Shown: positions 16,161 to 23,552 of the stretch, one piece after another
How positions within the stretch are numbered: the first letter of the stretch is position 1
Layout: the number at the start of each line of letters is the position of its first letter
NCBI GenBank assembly: GCA_022361535.1
Contig: JAKSAU010000799.1
Location: forward strand, 1 to 27,032
DNA length: 27,032 nucleotides
DNA from: Desulfobacterales bacterium
GTDB taxonomy: Bacteria; Desulfobacterota; Desulfobacteria; Desulfobacterales; Desulfobacteraceae
Reading direction: 5' to 3'
Program-made: the position numbers and the translations under genes
Notes under the pieces: model-generated
The model's input: the letters and a program-made list of their open reading frames with translations, nothing else
Told to the model about the DNA's origin: nothing
Database searches by the model: none

Positions 16161-17270
16161 ATGATCGTAGGTATTCTTAAAGAAATCAAACCCCAGGAAA
16201 ATCGTGTTTGCATGACCCCTGCAGGTGTTGACCAGATGGTTACACGCGGCCATGACGTTTATGTTGAAAAGGATGCAGGAGTAGGATCAGGGTTTGAAAA
16301 TCAGATGTATGTTGATGCTGGCGCTAAAATTCTGGATACTCCCAAGGAAGTATATGATATCGCCGAAATGGTTATGCATGTCAAAGAGCCCCAGCCGTCC
16401 GAGTACGATATGATCCGTAAAGACCAGATCGTTTTTACCTATCTTCATCTGGCAGCGGATAGAGGCTTGACCGATGCCTTGTTGGAAACAGGCTCCATAG
16501 GTATCGCATATGAAACAATAGAAGATACAGCAGGCGGACTGCCATTGCTGGCACCCATGAGTGAGGTTGCAGGACGTCTGGCAACTCAGCAGGGAGCCAA
16601 ATACCTTGAAAGAACATTTGGCGGACGGGGTCTTCTTTTGGGCGGTGTAACCGGTACTCCTTCTGCTAACGTCCTTGTTATCGGAGGTGGTGTGGTCGGT
16701 ATCCATGCTGCCCAGGTTGCATGTGGCATGGGTGCTAACGTAACAATTCTGGATATGAACATTGACCGGCTCAGGTATCTGTCTGAAATTATGCCAGCCA
16801 ACTGCACCGCGCTTATGTCTTCGCCAGCACTCATTCGTGAACTGGTTCAAAGTGCCGACATGGTGGTAGGAGCAGTTCTGGTTGCCGGCGCAAAAGCACC
16901 AAAACTGATCACAAAACAGATGCTGCCTACCATGAAAAAAGGTGCGGTAATTGTAGACGTGGCCATTGACCAGGGCGGTTGCTTTGAGACTTCAAAAGCC
17001 ACTACACACAAAGATCCGGTTTATGAAGTCGATGGTGTTACACATTATTGCGTTGCCAATATGCCTGGTGCCGTACCCCTGACTTCAACCATGGCGCTGA
17101 CCAATGCCACCTTACCCTATGCCCTGAAAATTGCTGACAACGGCTGGAAATCTGTCATGGATGATCCCGGGTTTGCAAAAGGCGTGAATTATGTTGGTGA
17201 CAAGCTTGTCTGCAAACCAGTATCAGATGCGTTTGACCTGCCTTACACTGACCTTGCAAGCCTGATCTAA
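16161..17270 (+). CDS. ald: Alanine dehydrogenase
   Basis: The product is 370 residues from the ATG at 16161, which has AGGAGG just upstream; a frame-open ATG at 16110 lacks this. The enzyme reversibly deaminates L-alanine to pyruvate and ammonia with NAD. Substrate residues known from the family are visible: Arg15 in QENRVCMTPAG, Lys75 in HVKEPQ and His96 in TYLHLAAD. The Rossmann NAD site is VLVIGGGVVGIHAAQVA, followed by the Asp of ILDMN. The C-terminal NMPGAVPLTSTMALTNATLP is diagnostic of Ald rather than transhydrogenase alpha. It is a single-gene unit between a sigma-54-type promoter and a strong terminator. In a sulfate reducer it could feed alanine-derived pyruvate to energy metabolism or assimilate ammonia. 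Confidence 0.96.
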   Translation: MIVGILKEIKPQENRVCMTPAGVDQMVTRGHDVYVEKDAGVGSGFENQMYVDAGAKILDTPKEVYDIAEMVMHVKEPQPSEYDMIRKDQIVFTYLHLAADRGLTDALLETGSIGIAYETIEDTAGGLPLLAPMSEVAGRLATQQGAKYLERTFGGRGLLLGGVTGTPSANVLVIGGGVVGIHAAQVACGMGANVTILDMNIDRLRYLSEIMPANCTALMSSPALIRELVQSADMVVGAVLVAGAKAPKLITKQMLPTMKKGAVIVDVAIDQGGCFETSKATTHKDPVYEVDGVTHYCVANMPGAVPLTSTMALTNATLPYALKIADNGWKSVMDDPGFAKGVNYVGDKLVCKPVSDAFDLPYTDLASLI

Positions 17271-17309
17271 ATAGAATTTAAAGATTCATCAGGGTCATTT
17301 AAATTATAC

Positions 17310-17345
17310 AAAAAGGGCACAGGTGTTTTACCTGTGCCCTTTTTT
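17310..17345. terminator. Strong bidirectional intrinsic terminator after ald
   Basis: GGGCACAGGT (17315-17324) pairs perfectly with ACCTGTGCCC (17330-17339) around a 5-base loop, followed by six T on the plus strand and preceded by an A-run. It therefore works in both directions, for ald and for the convergent hypothetical gene ending at 17367. Confidence 0.93.
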
Positions 17346-17366
17346 CATAATCTGTTTTATTGCGGA

Positions 17367-17666
17367 TTAATTGACCACTGCTGTCTGCTGTGTTCTAAAA
17401 CTGCTAATATACCAAGGGGCAGATTTATATTTTAATTCGTCCAATCCCTTTGTTTCAAGGGCATTGACGGCTAAAGAAAAGGTATGGTAATCAATTTCGA
17501 TTTCTTCCCAACCAAGATACTTCAAACGCTTACGTGCCTGGCAGTAGGACATGTCAGGATTGACCAGAAAAGCATTGGCAAGACTGCGAATAAACCCAGG
17601 TATCAAAGCGGCCTCAACACCGTTTTCAATCAGCTTATTCATTAATTTTTGGTCAATTATCGTCAT
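17367..17666 (-). CDS. Small conserved-looking hypothetical protein
   Basis: This is a 99-residue frame that I do not recognise. It is soluble, mixed alpha, with no signal peptide, membrane segment or metal-binding cluster. Notable stretches are LIPGFIRSLANAFLVNPDMS and YCQARKRLKYLGWEEIEIDY, followed by a helix with LAVNALETKGLDEL. The composition is balanced and protein-like, and the frame ends neatly next to a bidirectional terminator, which supports a real gene. No good ribosome-binding site precedes the ATG at 17666 or the alternative at 17642, so the start is uncertain. Its function is unknown. Confidence 0.6.
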   Translation of the reverse strand: MTIIDQKLMNKLIENGVEAALIPGFIRSLANAFLVNPDMSYCQARKRLKYLGWEEIEIDYHTFSLAVNALETKGLDELKYKSAPWYISSFRTQQTAVVN

Positions 17667-17999
17667 GGTTTTTCGTATTGTTGTTATATCAGATAGTTAA
17701 AGTGGATGAATCCAATTGAATATCACGATAGTAGAGATTAATACCCGAGTCAAATCCAATTAGTTTTGATTAGGAAATTGTTAATTTATTCTAATTTCAC
17801 AATTTCAGTAGTTCCACGGATTATCTGGTCAAAAAAAAGAAATTTACTCTTCATTACGTTTAATTGCTTTAAAATACTCTATTTTTTAATCTCAGGGTTT
17901 TTGTTGCTCGTGAAATGTCCATCAGAACAAACTTTCACTTTTATTCTTTATTTTGGGATGCTAATTTGTTAGGAACCGTTTGAGATCTGGAGGCAGTGT
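17667..17999. other. AT-rich divergent intergenic region
   Basis: This region separates the minus-strand hypothetical gene from the AMMECR1-type gene. It is very AT-rich and contains a direct repeat of ATCCAATT (near 17711 and 17754). A TTG-initiated 68-codon frame (17766-17972) has no ribosome-binding site and is probably chance. I see no confident promoter or RNA gene. Confidence 0.5.
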
Positions 18000-18572
18000 A
18001 TGAGTAATAGTATTTCTAAAAAAGAGGGAAGTCTACTGTTGAAAATGGCCCGTGCCAGTATCGGTGAAAAATTGGGTGTACAACCTGAACTTCCCGAACT
18101 TCCTGAGGATCAGTCCTTTCTTGAAAATAAACAGGGACTGTTTGTGACGCTTCATAAAAAGGGGAAACTCAGAGGGTGTATCGGAACCATTGAGCCGGTT
18201 AAGCGGTTAGGCCGGGCGATAGTTGAAAATGCCAAGTTTGCAGCCTTCCGTGATCATCGGTTTTCACCTCTGAGCAAAGATGAATTTAATGAGGTGGATA
18301 TTGAGATCAGCTTGTTATCCGTACCTGAAAAATTTGAGTATGAGAGCAGCGGGGATCTGGTTAATGGGCTAGAGCCCCACAAAGACGGGGTAATCATTGA
18401 AAAAGGTGGAGCAAGGGCAACGTTCCTTCCACAAGTATGGGAACAGCTTCCAAATTGTGATGTGTTTTTGACTCATCTATGCGTTAAAGCCGGTCTTGCA
18501 GCCGATGCCTGGGAAAAAGAAAAAATTAACGTATACACTTATGGGGTTCAGTCTTTTGGGGAAAAGTCATGA
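18000..18572 (+). CDS. amrA: AMMECR1-domain protein (AmmeMemoRadiSam system protein A)
   Basis: This 190-residue single-domain protein carries the AMMECR1 signature KLRGCIGTIEP (residues ~56-66) and the following helix AIVENAKFAAFRDHRFSPLS. The later VIIEKGGARATFLPQVWEQL and C-terminal LCVKAGLAADAW are also typical. The conserved Cys60 in RGCIG is a candidate active-site residue. In many bacteria and archaea the domain is encoded beside MEMO1 and radical SAM genes, a partnership of unsettled biochemistry; neither partner is next to it here. GGAGG about 7 bases before the ATG supports the start. The downstream TrpR-family gene lies 69 bases away on the same strand. Confidence 0.9.
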   Translation: MSNSISKKEGSLLLKMARASIGEKLGVQPELPELPEDQSFLENKQGLFVTLHKKGKLRGCIGTIEPVKRLGRAIVENAKFAAFRDHRFSPLSKDEFNEVDIEISLLSVPEKFEYESSGDLVNGLEPHKDGVIIEKGGARATFLPQVWEQLPNCDVFLTHLCVKAGLAADAWEKEKINVYTYGVQSFGEKS

Positions 18573-18580
18573 TCAGTCTT

Positions 18581-18610
18581 GTAATGACAGATTATTAGGG
18601 TTTTCATTAC
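18581..18610. promoter_or_regulatory. Inverted repeat upstream of TrpR-family gene, possible operator
   Basis: GTAATGA (18581-18587) and TCATTAC (18604-18610) are a perfect 7-bp inverted repeat with a 16-base spacer, about 30 bases before the start of the TrpR-family gene. Autoregulation would be in keeping with the family, but no direct evidence exists. Confidence 0.3.
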
Positions 18611-18641
18611 TAACTATTAACATTAAATCAACGGTATTGAT

Positions 18642-18911
18642 ATGAGCGTAGATAAAGAACTGCTGGAAGTTGTTTTGTCCATTGATAACCTGGATGACTT
18701 AAATAATTTTTTCAATGATATTTTTACACCGGCAGAGTTGGACGATATTTCTTTACGCTGGAAACTTCTAAAAGATCTTCACGGCGGTATGACCCAAAGG
18801 AAAATTGCTGAAAAATACGGCATCAGCCTGTGTAAGATCACCAGGGGGTCAAAGGTGTTGAAAAATAAAAACTCTGTGGTACTTAAGGTGTTGAACCAGT
18901 CCCGGACATAA
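18642..18911 (+). CDS. TrpR/YerC-family transcriptional regulator
   Basis: This 89-residue protein has the all-helical Trp-repressor fold. The region FNDIFTPAELDDISLRWKLL is followed by the helix-turn-helix LHGGMTQRKIAEKYGISLCK and ITRGSKVLKN. The I-T-R-G-S motif is the most conserved part of the family. Length and sequence match the YerC/YecD subgroup as well as TrpR. Tryptophan binding cannot be inferred from sequence alone, and no trp biosynthesis gene is in the window. The ribosome-binding site is poor. The last 29 bases overlap the 3' end of the convergent Nudix gene. Confidence 0.85.
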   Translation: MSVDKELLEVVLSIDNLDDLNNFFNDIFTPAELDDISLRWKLLKDLHGGMTQRKIAEKYGISLCKITRGSKVLKNKNSVVLKVLNQSRT

Positions 18912-19503
18912 TCAGTTCCAAAGCAAGCTGAGACCATAGTTCTAAGTTCAGGGTTTCAAGCTTTTCTGTTTCTATCCATTGAAACCTGTGCAATTCCGGC
19001 CCGGCAACATATGCATCCGGTGTGTTGGTGGTAATTCTGAAAATAGCACCTAAATGGACACGTCCTACCGGTGTAATATCTTCGCTGATGATGCCAGAAA
19101 ATTGAGCTTGATCAGAAAGTGGCCGCTGCACCAATTCTTCATCCAGTTCCCTGTTCATTCCAGCCTGTAATATATTTTTGAAATCAGCCTGTTCGTTTCC
19201 ATCTATAGGATTGATATGACCTCCGATACCAATAGACCAAAGATCATGAAGACGTTTCTCACTTCCTTGGCGGTTGTAAACAGCAGTTTTGGTGCCATCG
19301 GTTGTCTGAAGTAAAATATAGGGGATTACCTGTTTTTTTTGGGTATCCTCTTCAGCGGTTGGACGTTCAACAAACTTGAATCCGCTGCGGGTACACTGGG
19401 TAATGAATGTGGAAAGACCCATGGGCAGAACGGTCCTGGAATTTACCCATGAAGCGGGTAGGGCGTTTCGGTCAATGCATAATATCTTTTCTGGTGCAGC
19501 CAT
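18883..19503 (-). CDS. Nudix-like hydrolase
   Basis: This is a 206-residue protein. The central region fits a Nudix domain: VIPYILLQTTDGTKTAVYNR forms the opening strands. WSIGIGGHINPID then leads into the Nudix helix GMNRELDEELV, which keeps the R-E-x-x-E-E metal-binding pattern. The segment between the glycine and the helix is longer than in the classical 23-residue Nudix box, so the box is atypical. Nudix enzymes cleave nucleoside diphosphates linked to other groups; the substrate here is unknown. The N-terminal ~60 residues (LPASWVNSRTVLPMGLSTFI) resemble an extension seen in larger Nudix-like phosphoesterase entries. GAGGAA four to five bases before the ATG supports the start. Confidence 0.78.
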   Translation of the reverse strand: MAAPEKILCIDRNALPASWVNSRTVLPMGLSTFITQCTRSGFKFVERPTAEEDTQKKQVIPYILLQTTDGTKTAVYNRQGSEKRLHDLWSIGIGGHINPIDGNEQADFKNILQAGMNRELDEELVQRPLSDQAQFSGIISEDITPVGRVHLGAIFRITTNTPDAYVAGPELHRFQWIETEKLETLNLELWSQLALELIMSGTGSTP

Positions 19504-19675
19504 AGGTTTCCTCTAAAGTAACAAGCTCAATTTGAAATGTGATCATATTTTTTTTAAACGTAAGGCTGGTTGTATCATAATTTTTATCGGAATGCATGCC
19601 GGATGCGGTTTCCATAGAGATTTTTTTTTGTCTGTGGTATTGGAAAACATCTGTTAATCAGCCTGGAGGGAATTT

Positions 19676-20647
19676 ATGCGATTTCTCAATAAGACGGATA
19701 TCATTTCAATAGACCGAACCCTGATTCAAAATGCAGTGTTACATGCCTATGAGCTAATGATCCGTAATGAATACAATATGCCTGACCGAATGCATGTCCA
19801 GGACGGGGAAAATACTTTGCTGCTCATGCCTTGTTTTGGAACAAGTTATTTTGCTACCAAACTGGTATCTGTTTTCCCCGGAGCTCCGGAGCAGGGATTA
19901 CCGGCAGTAAATGGTATCATGACCTTGGCAGACAATGATACGGGGAAACCGTTGGCCATAATGGACGGTGCCGCATTAACTGCGGAGCGCACTGGTGCTG
20001 TTGGGGGACTTGCTGTAAATCGGTTAACCGGTAGTGATATTGAAACAGCAGGTATATTCGGGGCCGGTGTTCAGGGTATGTCCCAGGTGAGATACATGTT
20101 GTTAAACAGACATCCTAAAAAAGTAATGATTTATGATATAAATCCTGAATCAGCCAAGCGTATGGCCGGACAATTGGGTGATGAGTTTCCTGATGTAGCG
20201 TTTGAAGCCGCTTCCGGTGCCGATGAAATGGTTGCAGCATGTGACCTGATTATTGCAGCGACAACAAGCCCTTCCCCCCTGTTCAGTGATGATAAGGCGC
20301 TGGTCCGTGGAAAAACCTTTATTTCGATTGGGTCTTTCAGGCCGGACATGAAAGAGTTTCCCGATGCTGTTATTTCCAGTGCGGATAAAGTGTTTGTGGA
20401 TACGCCTTTTGCCGCTAAAGAGTCAGGAGATATATGCCAACCCCTTGAAAAAGGTGTTGTAAAAAAAGATCAGATTACTCCTTTTGCTAAACTTATAGAA
20501 ATGAAAGTGGCAGTTGAAGAGAACACCAAGGACCCTTTAACCCTGTTTTTTAAGTCCGTGGGAATGGCTTTGTTTGATATGACTGTTGCATCCGCACTAT
20601 ATGAAATAGCTGAAAAAAATAACCTGGGTACGACGCTTGATTTTTAA
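19676..20647 (+). CDS. Ornithine cyclodeaminase / mu-crystallin family NAD(P)-dependent enzyme
   Basis: This 323-residue protein spans the full family length. The substrate half has MPDRMHV, Lys62 in FATKLVSVFPG, and MDGAALTAERTGAVGGLAV (Arg105 in the conserved L-T-x-x-R-T). The nucleotide-binding loop is GIFGAGVQGMSQ (127-138), followed by strand VMIYDINPE. Members include ornithine cyclodeaminase, alanine dehydrogenase of the archaeal type, ketimine reductases and lysine cyclodeaminase, so the substrate cannot be named. GGAGG about 7 bases before the ATG supports the start. It is divergent from the Nudix gene with a 172-base gap and convergent with the tRNA gene. Confidence 0.9.
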   Translation: MRFLNKTDIISIDRTLIQNAVLHAYELMIRNEYNMPDRMHVQDGENTLLLMPCFGTSYFATKLVSVFPGAPEQGLPAVNGIMTLADNDTGKPLAIMDGAALTAERTGAVGGLAVNRLTGSDIETAGIFGAGVQGMSQVRYMLLNRHPKKVMIYDINPESAKRMAGQLGDEFPDVAFEAASGADEMVAACDLIIAATTSPSPLFSDDKALVRGKTFISIGSFRPDMKEFPDAVISSADKVFVDTPFAAKESGDICQPLEKGVVKKDQITPFAKLIEMKVAVEENTKDPLTLFFKSVGMALFDMTVASALYEIAEKNNLGTTLDF

Positions 20648-20666
20648 TTGGATGTAAAAAAGGAAG

Positions 20667-20741
20667 TGGAGCGGGAAACGGGATTTGAACCCGCGACTTC
20701 GACCTTGGCAAGGTCGCACTCTACCACTGAGTTATTCCCGC
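20667..20741 (-). tRNA. tRNA-Gly (anticodon GCC), CCA encoded
   Basis: The minus strand folds as a complete tRNA. The acceptor stem is GCGGGAA/TTCCCGC, the D-arm has CTCAGTGGTAGAG and the anticodon stem is CGACC/GGTCG. The loop TTGCCAA gives anticodon GCC at 20709-20707. The T-arm is GCGGG-TTCAAAT-CCCGT and the discriminator is T. The terminal CCA (20669-20667) is encoded. It reads GGC/GGU glycine codons. Confidence 0.97.
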
Positions 20742-20763
20742 TCAGCACAAAAGTGGGGATACT

Positions 20764-20790
20764 TTTATAAAAATAGATCAGCCTTGTCAA
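20764..20790 (-). promoter_or_regulatory. Promoter for tRNA-Gly
   Basis: On the minus strand, TTGACA (20790-20785) is followed by an AT-rich -10 region with TATAAA (20769-20764, spacer 15) or the overlapping TAAAAG (spacer 17). Transcription would start about 15 bases before the mature tRNA 5' end at 20741. Confidence 0.5.
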
Positions 20791-20853
20791 GCAAAGATTT
20801 GGTTTAAAATTGGGAAAAGTTTTAACGCATTGATAAAAGATAAAAAAATAACA

Positions 20854-21858
20854 ATGAAAAATATATTGGTAACAGGCGGCGGTGGATTTCTGGGTAAGGC
20901 CATTGTAAAAAAACTGGTCAAAAAAAGATTAAATGTAGCTTCATTTTCCCGCAGTAAATATGACGAACTTGATGAAATGGGGGTAACCCAAATCCAAGGT
21001 GATCTTGCAAACCGGACAGATGTCATCAACGCTTTCAAAGGTAAGGATACCATTTTCCATGTGGCAGCCAAGCCAGGGATTTGGGGACCCTACAAAGAAT
21101 ACTACCGGATTAATGTCACAGGAACGCGGCACGTAATTGAGGCCTGCCTGGAAAATAGGGTTGAAAGACTGATTCATACCAGCTCACCTTCTGTTGTTTT
21201 TGATGATAATGATATGGAAAATGCAGACGAGTCAGTTCCATATCCTGAAACCTATCTGGCCCCCTATCCCGAAACCAAGGCGATTGCTGAAAAAGAGGTG
21301 GTGAGCGCAGCTAAAAATGGGCTGCCAGTTATTATTCTCAGACCTCACTTGATATGGGGTCCGGAAGACAATCATTTGGTGCCGGGCATCGTCAGCAGAG
21401 CAAAACGGTTGAAAGTCATCGGGCCAAAAGATGATTTGGTTGATACAATATATGTGGATAATGCTGCAGATGCGCATATCCTTGCTGCAGAAAAGCTTGC
21501 CTTAGATCCTGAATTGTCAGGGAATATTTATTTTATCAGTCAGGATGAGCCGATTTCAAAATGGACAATGGCCAATGCTTTTTTAGATGCGGCCGGCCTG
21601 CCGCCTATTAAGGGTAACGTCTCTGCAGGAACAGCTTATGCTGCAGGATGGTTATTTGAGTCAATTTACAAGACCCTTGGGATAAAAAAAGATCCGCCAA
21701 TGACTCGGTTTGCTGCAAAGGAGCTTGCAACCTCCCATTGGTTTGATATTTCCAGGGCAAAAAATGATCTGGGGTATGTTCCTAAAGTTTCAACCCAAGA
21801 AGGACTTAAGCGTCTAAAAGAATGGATGTCCTGCCAAGGAGAAAATGTGGGCAAATAA
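20854..21858 (+). CDS. NAD(P)-dependent epimerase/3-beta-HSD-type reductase, OleD-like
   Basis: The protein is about 334 residues from the ATG at 20854 (an upstream TTG at 20830 is possible). It is an extended short-chain dehydrogenase. The N-terminal nucleotide loop is ILVTGGGGFLG, the D-L-A-N strand follows, and the catalytic Tyr-x3-Lys is in APYPETKAIAE. The stretches FHVAAKPGIWGPYKEYYRIN, ILRPHLIWGPEDNHLVPGIV and the C-terminal PPMTRFAAKELATSHWFDIS resemble OleD. OleD is the 2-alkyl-3-oxoalkanoate reductase of long-chain olefin biosynthesis. No oleA, oleB or oleC is in the window, so the role is uncertain. The YihY-type membrane protein gene follows after 12 bases, indicating an operon. 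Confidence 0.85.
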   Translation: MKNILVTGGGGFLGKAIVKKLVKKRLNVASFSRSKYDELDEMGVTQIQGDLANRTDVINAFKGKDTIFHVAAKPGIWGPYKEYYRINVTGTRHVIEACLENRVERLIHTSSPSVVFDDNDMENADESVPYPETYLAPYPETKAIAEKEVVSAAKNGLPVIILRPHLIWGPEDNHLVPGIVSRAKRLKVIGPKDDLVDTIYVDNAADAHILAAEKLALDPELSGNIYFISQDEPISKWTMANAFLDAAGLPPIKGNVSAGTAYAAGWLFESIYKTLGIKKDPPMTRFAAKELATSHWFDISRAKNDLGYVPKVSTQEGLKRLKEWMSCQGENVGK

Positions 21859-21870
21859 GGAGGCTGTGAG

Positions 21871-23136
21871 ATGACACGGCTGGATATAAAAATATTCGGT
21901 AAAAAATTGGGCAGGGTGCTGTGGCGGGCAGCAAAAGGGTTTCAAAGAGACCATGGCGCCTTGCGGGCTTCAGCCTTAAGTTTATATACCCTGTTTGCCA
22001 TTGTGCCGGTGATGGCCATGGCATTCGGGATTGCAAAGGGCTTTGGGTTTCAGCAGTTTTTAGAAGCAGAAGTGCTTTCATTGTTTGCCGGTAGAGAAGA
22101 GATTATTGAAAGTGTGTTGGTTTTTACCAACAATTTGCTTGAGAAAACCAAGGGTGGCCTTATGGCAGTGCTCGGGGTCATCCTGCTGCTCTATTCCCTG
22201 GTTAAGCTCATGGCTCATATCGAGAGTACCTTTAACCAGATCTGGTGGGTAAGGGATGGCAGGTCCCTTGTCAGAAAGATAACAGATTATCTTACTATTT
22301 CACTGGCTGCAGGACTTTTGATTCTATTGTCAGGTGCGGTGAACCTGTTTATGAGCACCCGTCTTGAGACCCTATGGAACTACTTTGGTTTGCCCCTTAA
22401 CATTGAAGGGCTTATACCTCTAAGCTTAAATGTGTTTCCCTTTGTTACCACCTGGGTTCTGTTTATCTTTTTTTATATTATTATGCCCCATAAAAAAGTG
22501 GATCCTAAAGCTGCTGCTGCCGGTGCCATAATTGCCGGAACCCTGTTTCAAATTATACAGACGGCATATCTTAAGTTTCAGGTTGGCGTGGCCGGTTATA
22601 ATGCCATTTACGGGAGCTTTGCAGCGTTGCCTCTATTTTTGATCTGGCTCCAAGCGTCCTGGGTGGTGTTGCTTTATGGCGCTGAGATTGCCTTTGAGTG
22701 GGAAAATACGGAAAACGCTCTGGCTCCGGATCTTTCGGTCGATACCATGAGTATCAGGCTTAAAAAACTAGCCATACTTGGCATTGTACGAGGATGCGTG
22801 CAAAGATTCGCAAATGGCAGTACTCCGGCCACAGATATTCAAATTTCAAGAGATCTGGATTTACCGTTGTCTATTGTTCATCATCTTTTGGAGATGTTGT
22901 TGAAAAGCAGGGTCTTGTTCGCCGTAAAGCTGCCTGACGACACTACCGGATATACACCTGCCATGGATATAGAGTGTATGAGTATTATGGACGTATTGTC
23001 CGCTGTCGAACATCAGGGAGACGAGATGGTTACCCCTGTAGGAACGTTGTCTGCCCAGGCTTTAGAAGAGTGTCTGGATAGTTTTGAAGAGGCTGCAAGA
23101 GCATCTGTCGGAGAACGCAAAATTAAAGATATTTAA
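21871..23136 (+). CDS. YihY/BrkB-family inner-membrane protein with C-terminal soluble extension
   Basis: This 421-residue protein has a six-helix membrane core (~residues 35-285) of the YihY/virulence factor BrkB family. Landmarks are ALRASALSLYTLFAIVPVMA, IESTFNQIWWVRDGRS, PHKKVDPKAAAAGAIIAG and YNAIYGSFAALPLFLIWLQA. Older annotation as ribonuclease BN is incorrect for this family, and the true function is unsettled. About 130 residues follow the last helix and look like a winged-helix-type soluble domain (ISRDLDLPLSIVHHLLEMLL). GGAGG 7 bases before the ATG supports the start. It is downstream of, and likely co-transcribed with, the OleD-like gene. MITE-like repeat A begins 10 bases after its stop codon. 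Confidence 0.9.
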   Translation: MTRLDIKIFGKKLGRVLWRAAKGFQRDHGALRASALSLYTLFAIVPVMAMAFGIAKGFGFQQFLEAEVLSLFAGREEIIESVLVFTNNLLEKTKGGLMAVLGVILLLYSLVKLMAHIESTFNQIWWVRDGRSLVRKITDYLTISLAAGLLILLSGAVNLFMSTRLETLWNYFGLPLNIEGLIPLSLNVFPFVTTWVLFIFFYIIMPHKKVDPKAAAAGAIIAGTLFQIIQTAYLKFQVGVAGYNAIYGSFAALPLFLIWLQASWVVLLYGAEIAFEWENTENALAPDLSVDTMSIRLKKLAILGIVRGCVQRFANGSTPATDIQISRDLDLPLSIVHHLLEMLLKSRVLFAVKLPDDTTGYTPAMDIECMSIMDVLSAVEHQGDEMVTPVGTLSAQALEECLDSFEEAARASVGERKIKDI

Positions 23137-23145
23137 ATAATCGTC

Positions 23146-23352
23146 TATAGAAATTCTCAAAATAAATTTCCGATTGGCCCTGGTGAACAAGGGCATCCCA
23201 TATAACAGATACCGGCTCGTTAGTTCTAAGAAGCGGCTGCCGATTTTTTTTTAGAAAAATCCGCCTGATGCCGTCTTCATAGAACTAACGAGCCTAAGTG
23301 CTCAAATGGCAATACCTTATTATAAAGGAATATATTTTTGAGAATCCCTATA
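23146..23352 (+). mobile_element. MITE-like element, copy A (207 bp, carries variable-stem hairpin)
   Basis: The ends are imperfect terminal inverted repeats. The left end is TATAGAAATTCTCAAAATA; the right end reversed reads TATAGGGATTCTCAAAAATA. TA at each border would fit the TA target duplication of IS630/mariner-type transposition. It encodes no protein. At its centre (23214-23294) is a hairpin with 19 of 20 outer-stem pairs (one A/A mismatch, 23229/23279) and the core CGGCTGCCG ... CGCCTGATGCCG. Copy B at 25340-25573 is the same element in opposite orientation. It sits between the YihY gene and the Na/Pi transporter gene. Confidence 0.85.
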
Positions 23353-23490
23353 AATGGCTTTCGAAAGTAAATCTCCTGGCCTAAAACTTCAGTTAACCTT
23401 GAACAGAAAAACAAATGATTCAGGCTCATAATTATCTGGTAATTCTCATGATTGAAATATCTTACAATTTAGAGTATATCAGTGCCAACT

Positions 23491-23530
23491 ATTAGAACTT
23501 GGTTAGAATTATGTTAGATTTTTGTTAGCC
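23491..23530 (+). promoter_or_regulatory. Four TTAG direct repeats with 11-bp period, possible Pho box
   Basis: TTAGAA (23492), TTAGAA (23503), TTAGAT (23514) and TTAGCC (23525) recur at exactly 11-base steps, one DNA turn, separated by 5-base spacers. PhoB/PhoP-type regulators bind direct repeats with this geometry; the Bacillus PhoP box uses TTAACA-type hexamers. The repeats end 11 bases before the GGAGG of the Na/Pi cotransporter gene. No phoB or phoR gene is in the window, so the assignment rests on geometry and the downstream gene. Confidence 0.5.
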
Positions 23531-23552
23531 GCAAGGTCTTAGGGAGGAGACG

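Noticed and set aside
16287..16850. 187-codon minus-strand frame
   Set aside because: It is antisense to alanine dehydrogenase and cysteine-rich in a way expected of a reverse-frame translation.
17766..17972. TTG-initiated 68-codon hydrophobic frame
   Set aside because: It has no ribosome-binding site and lies in very AT-rich intergenic DNA, where a Phe/Ile/Leu-rich translation is expected by chance.
23199..23301. Integron attC site as an explanation of the hairpins
   Set aside because: The required RYYYAAC/GTTRRRY core sites are not present at the stem ends and no integrase or cassette array is visible.
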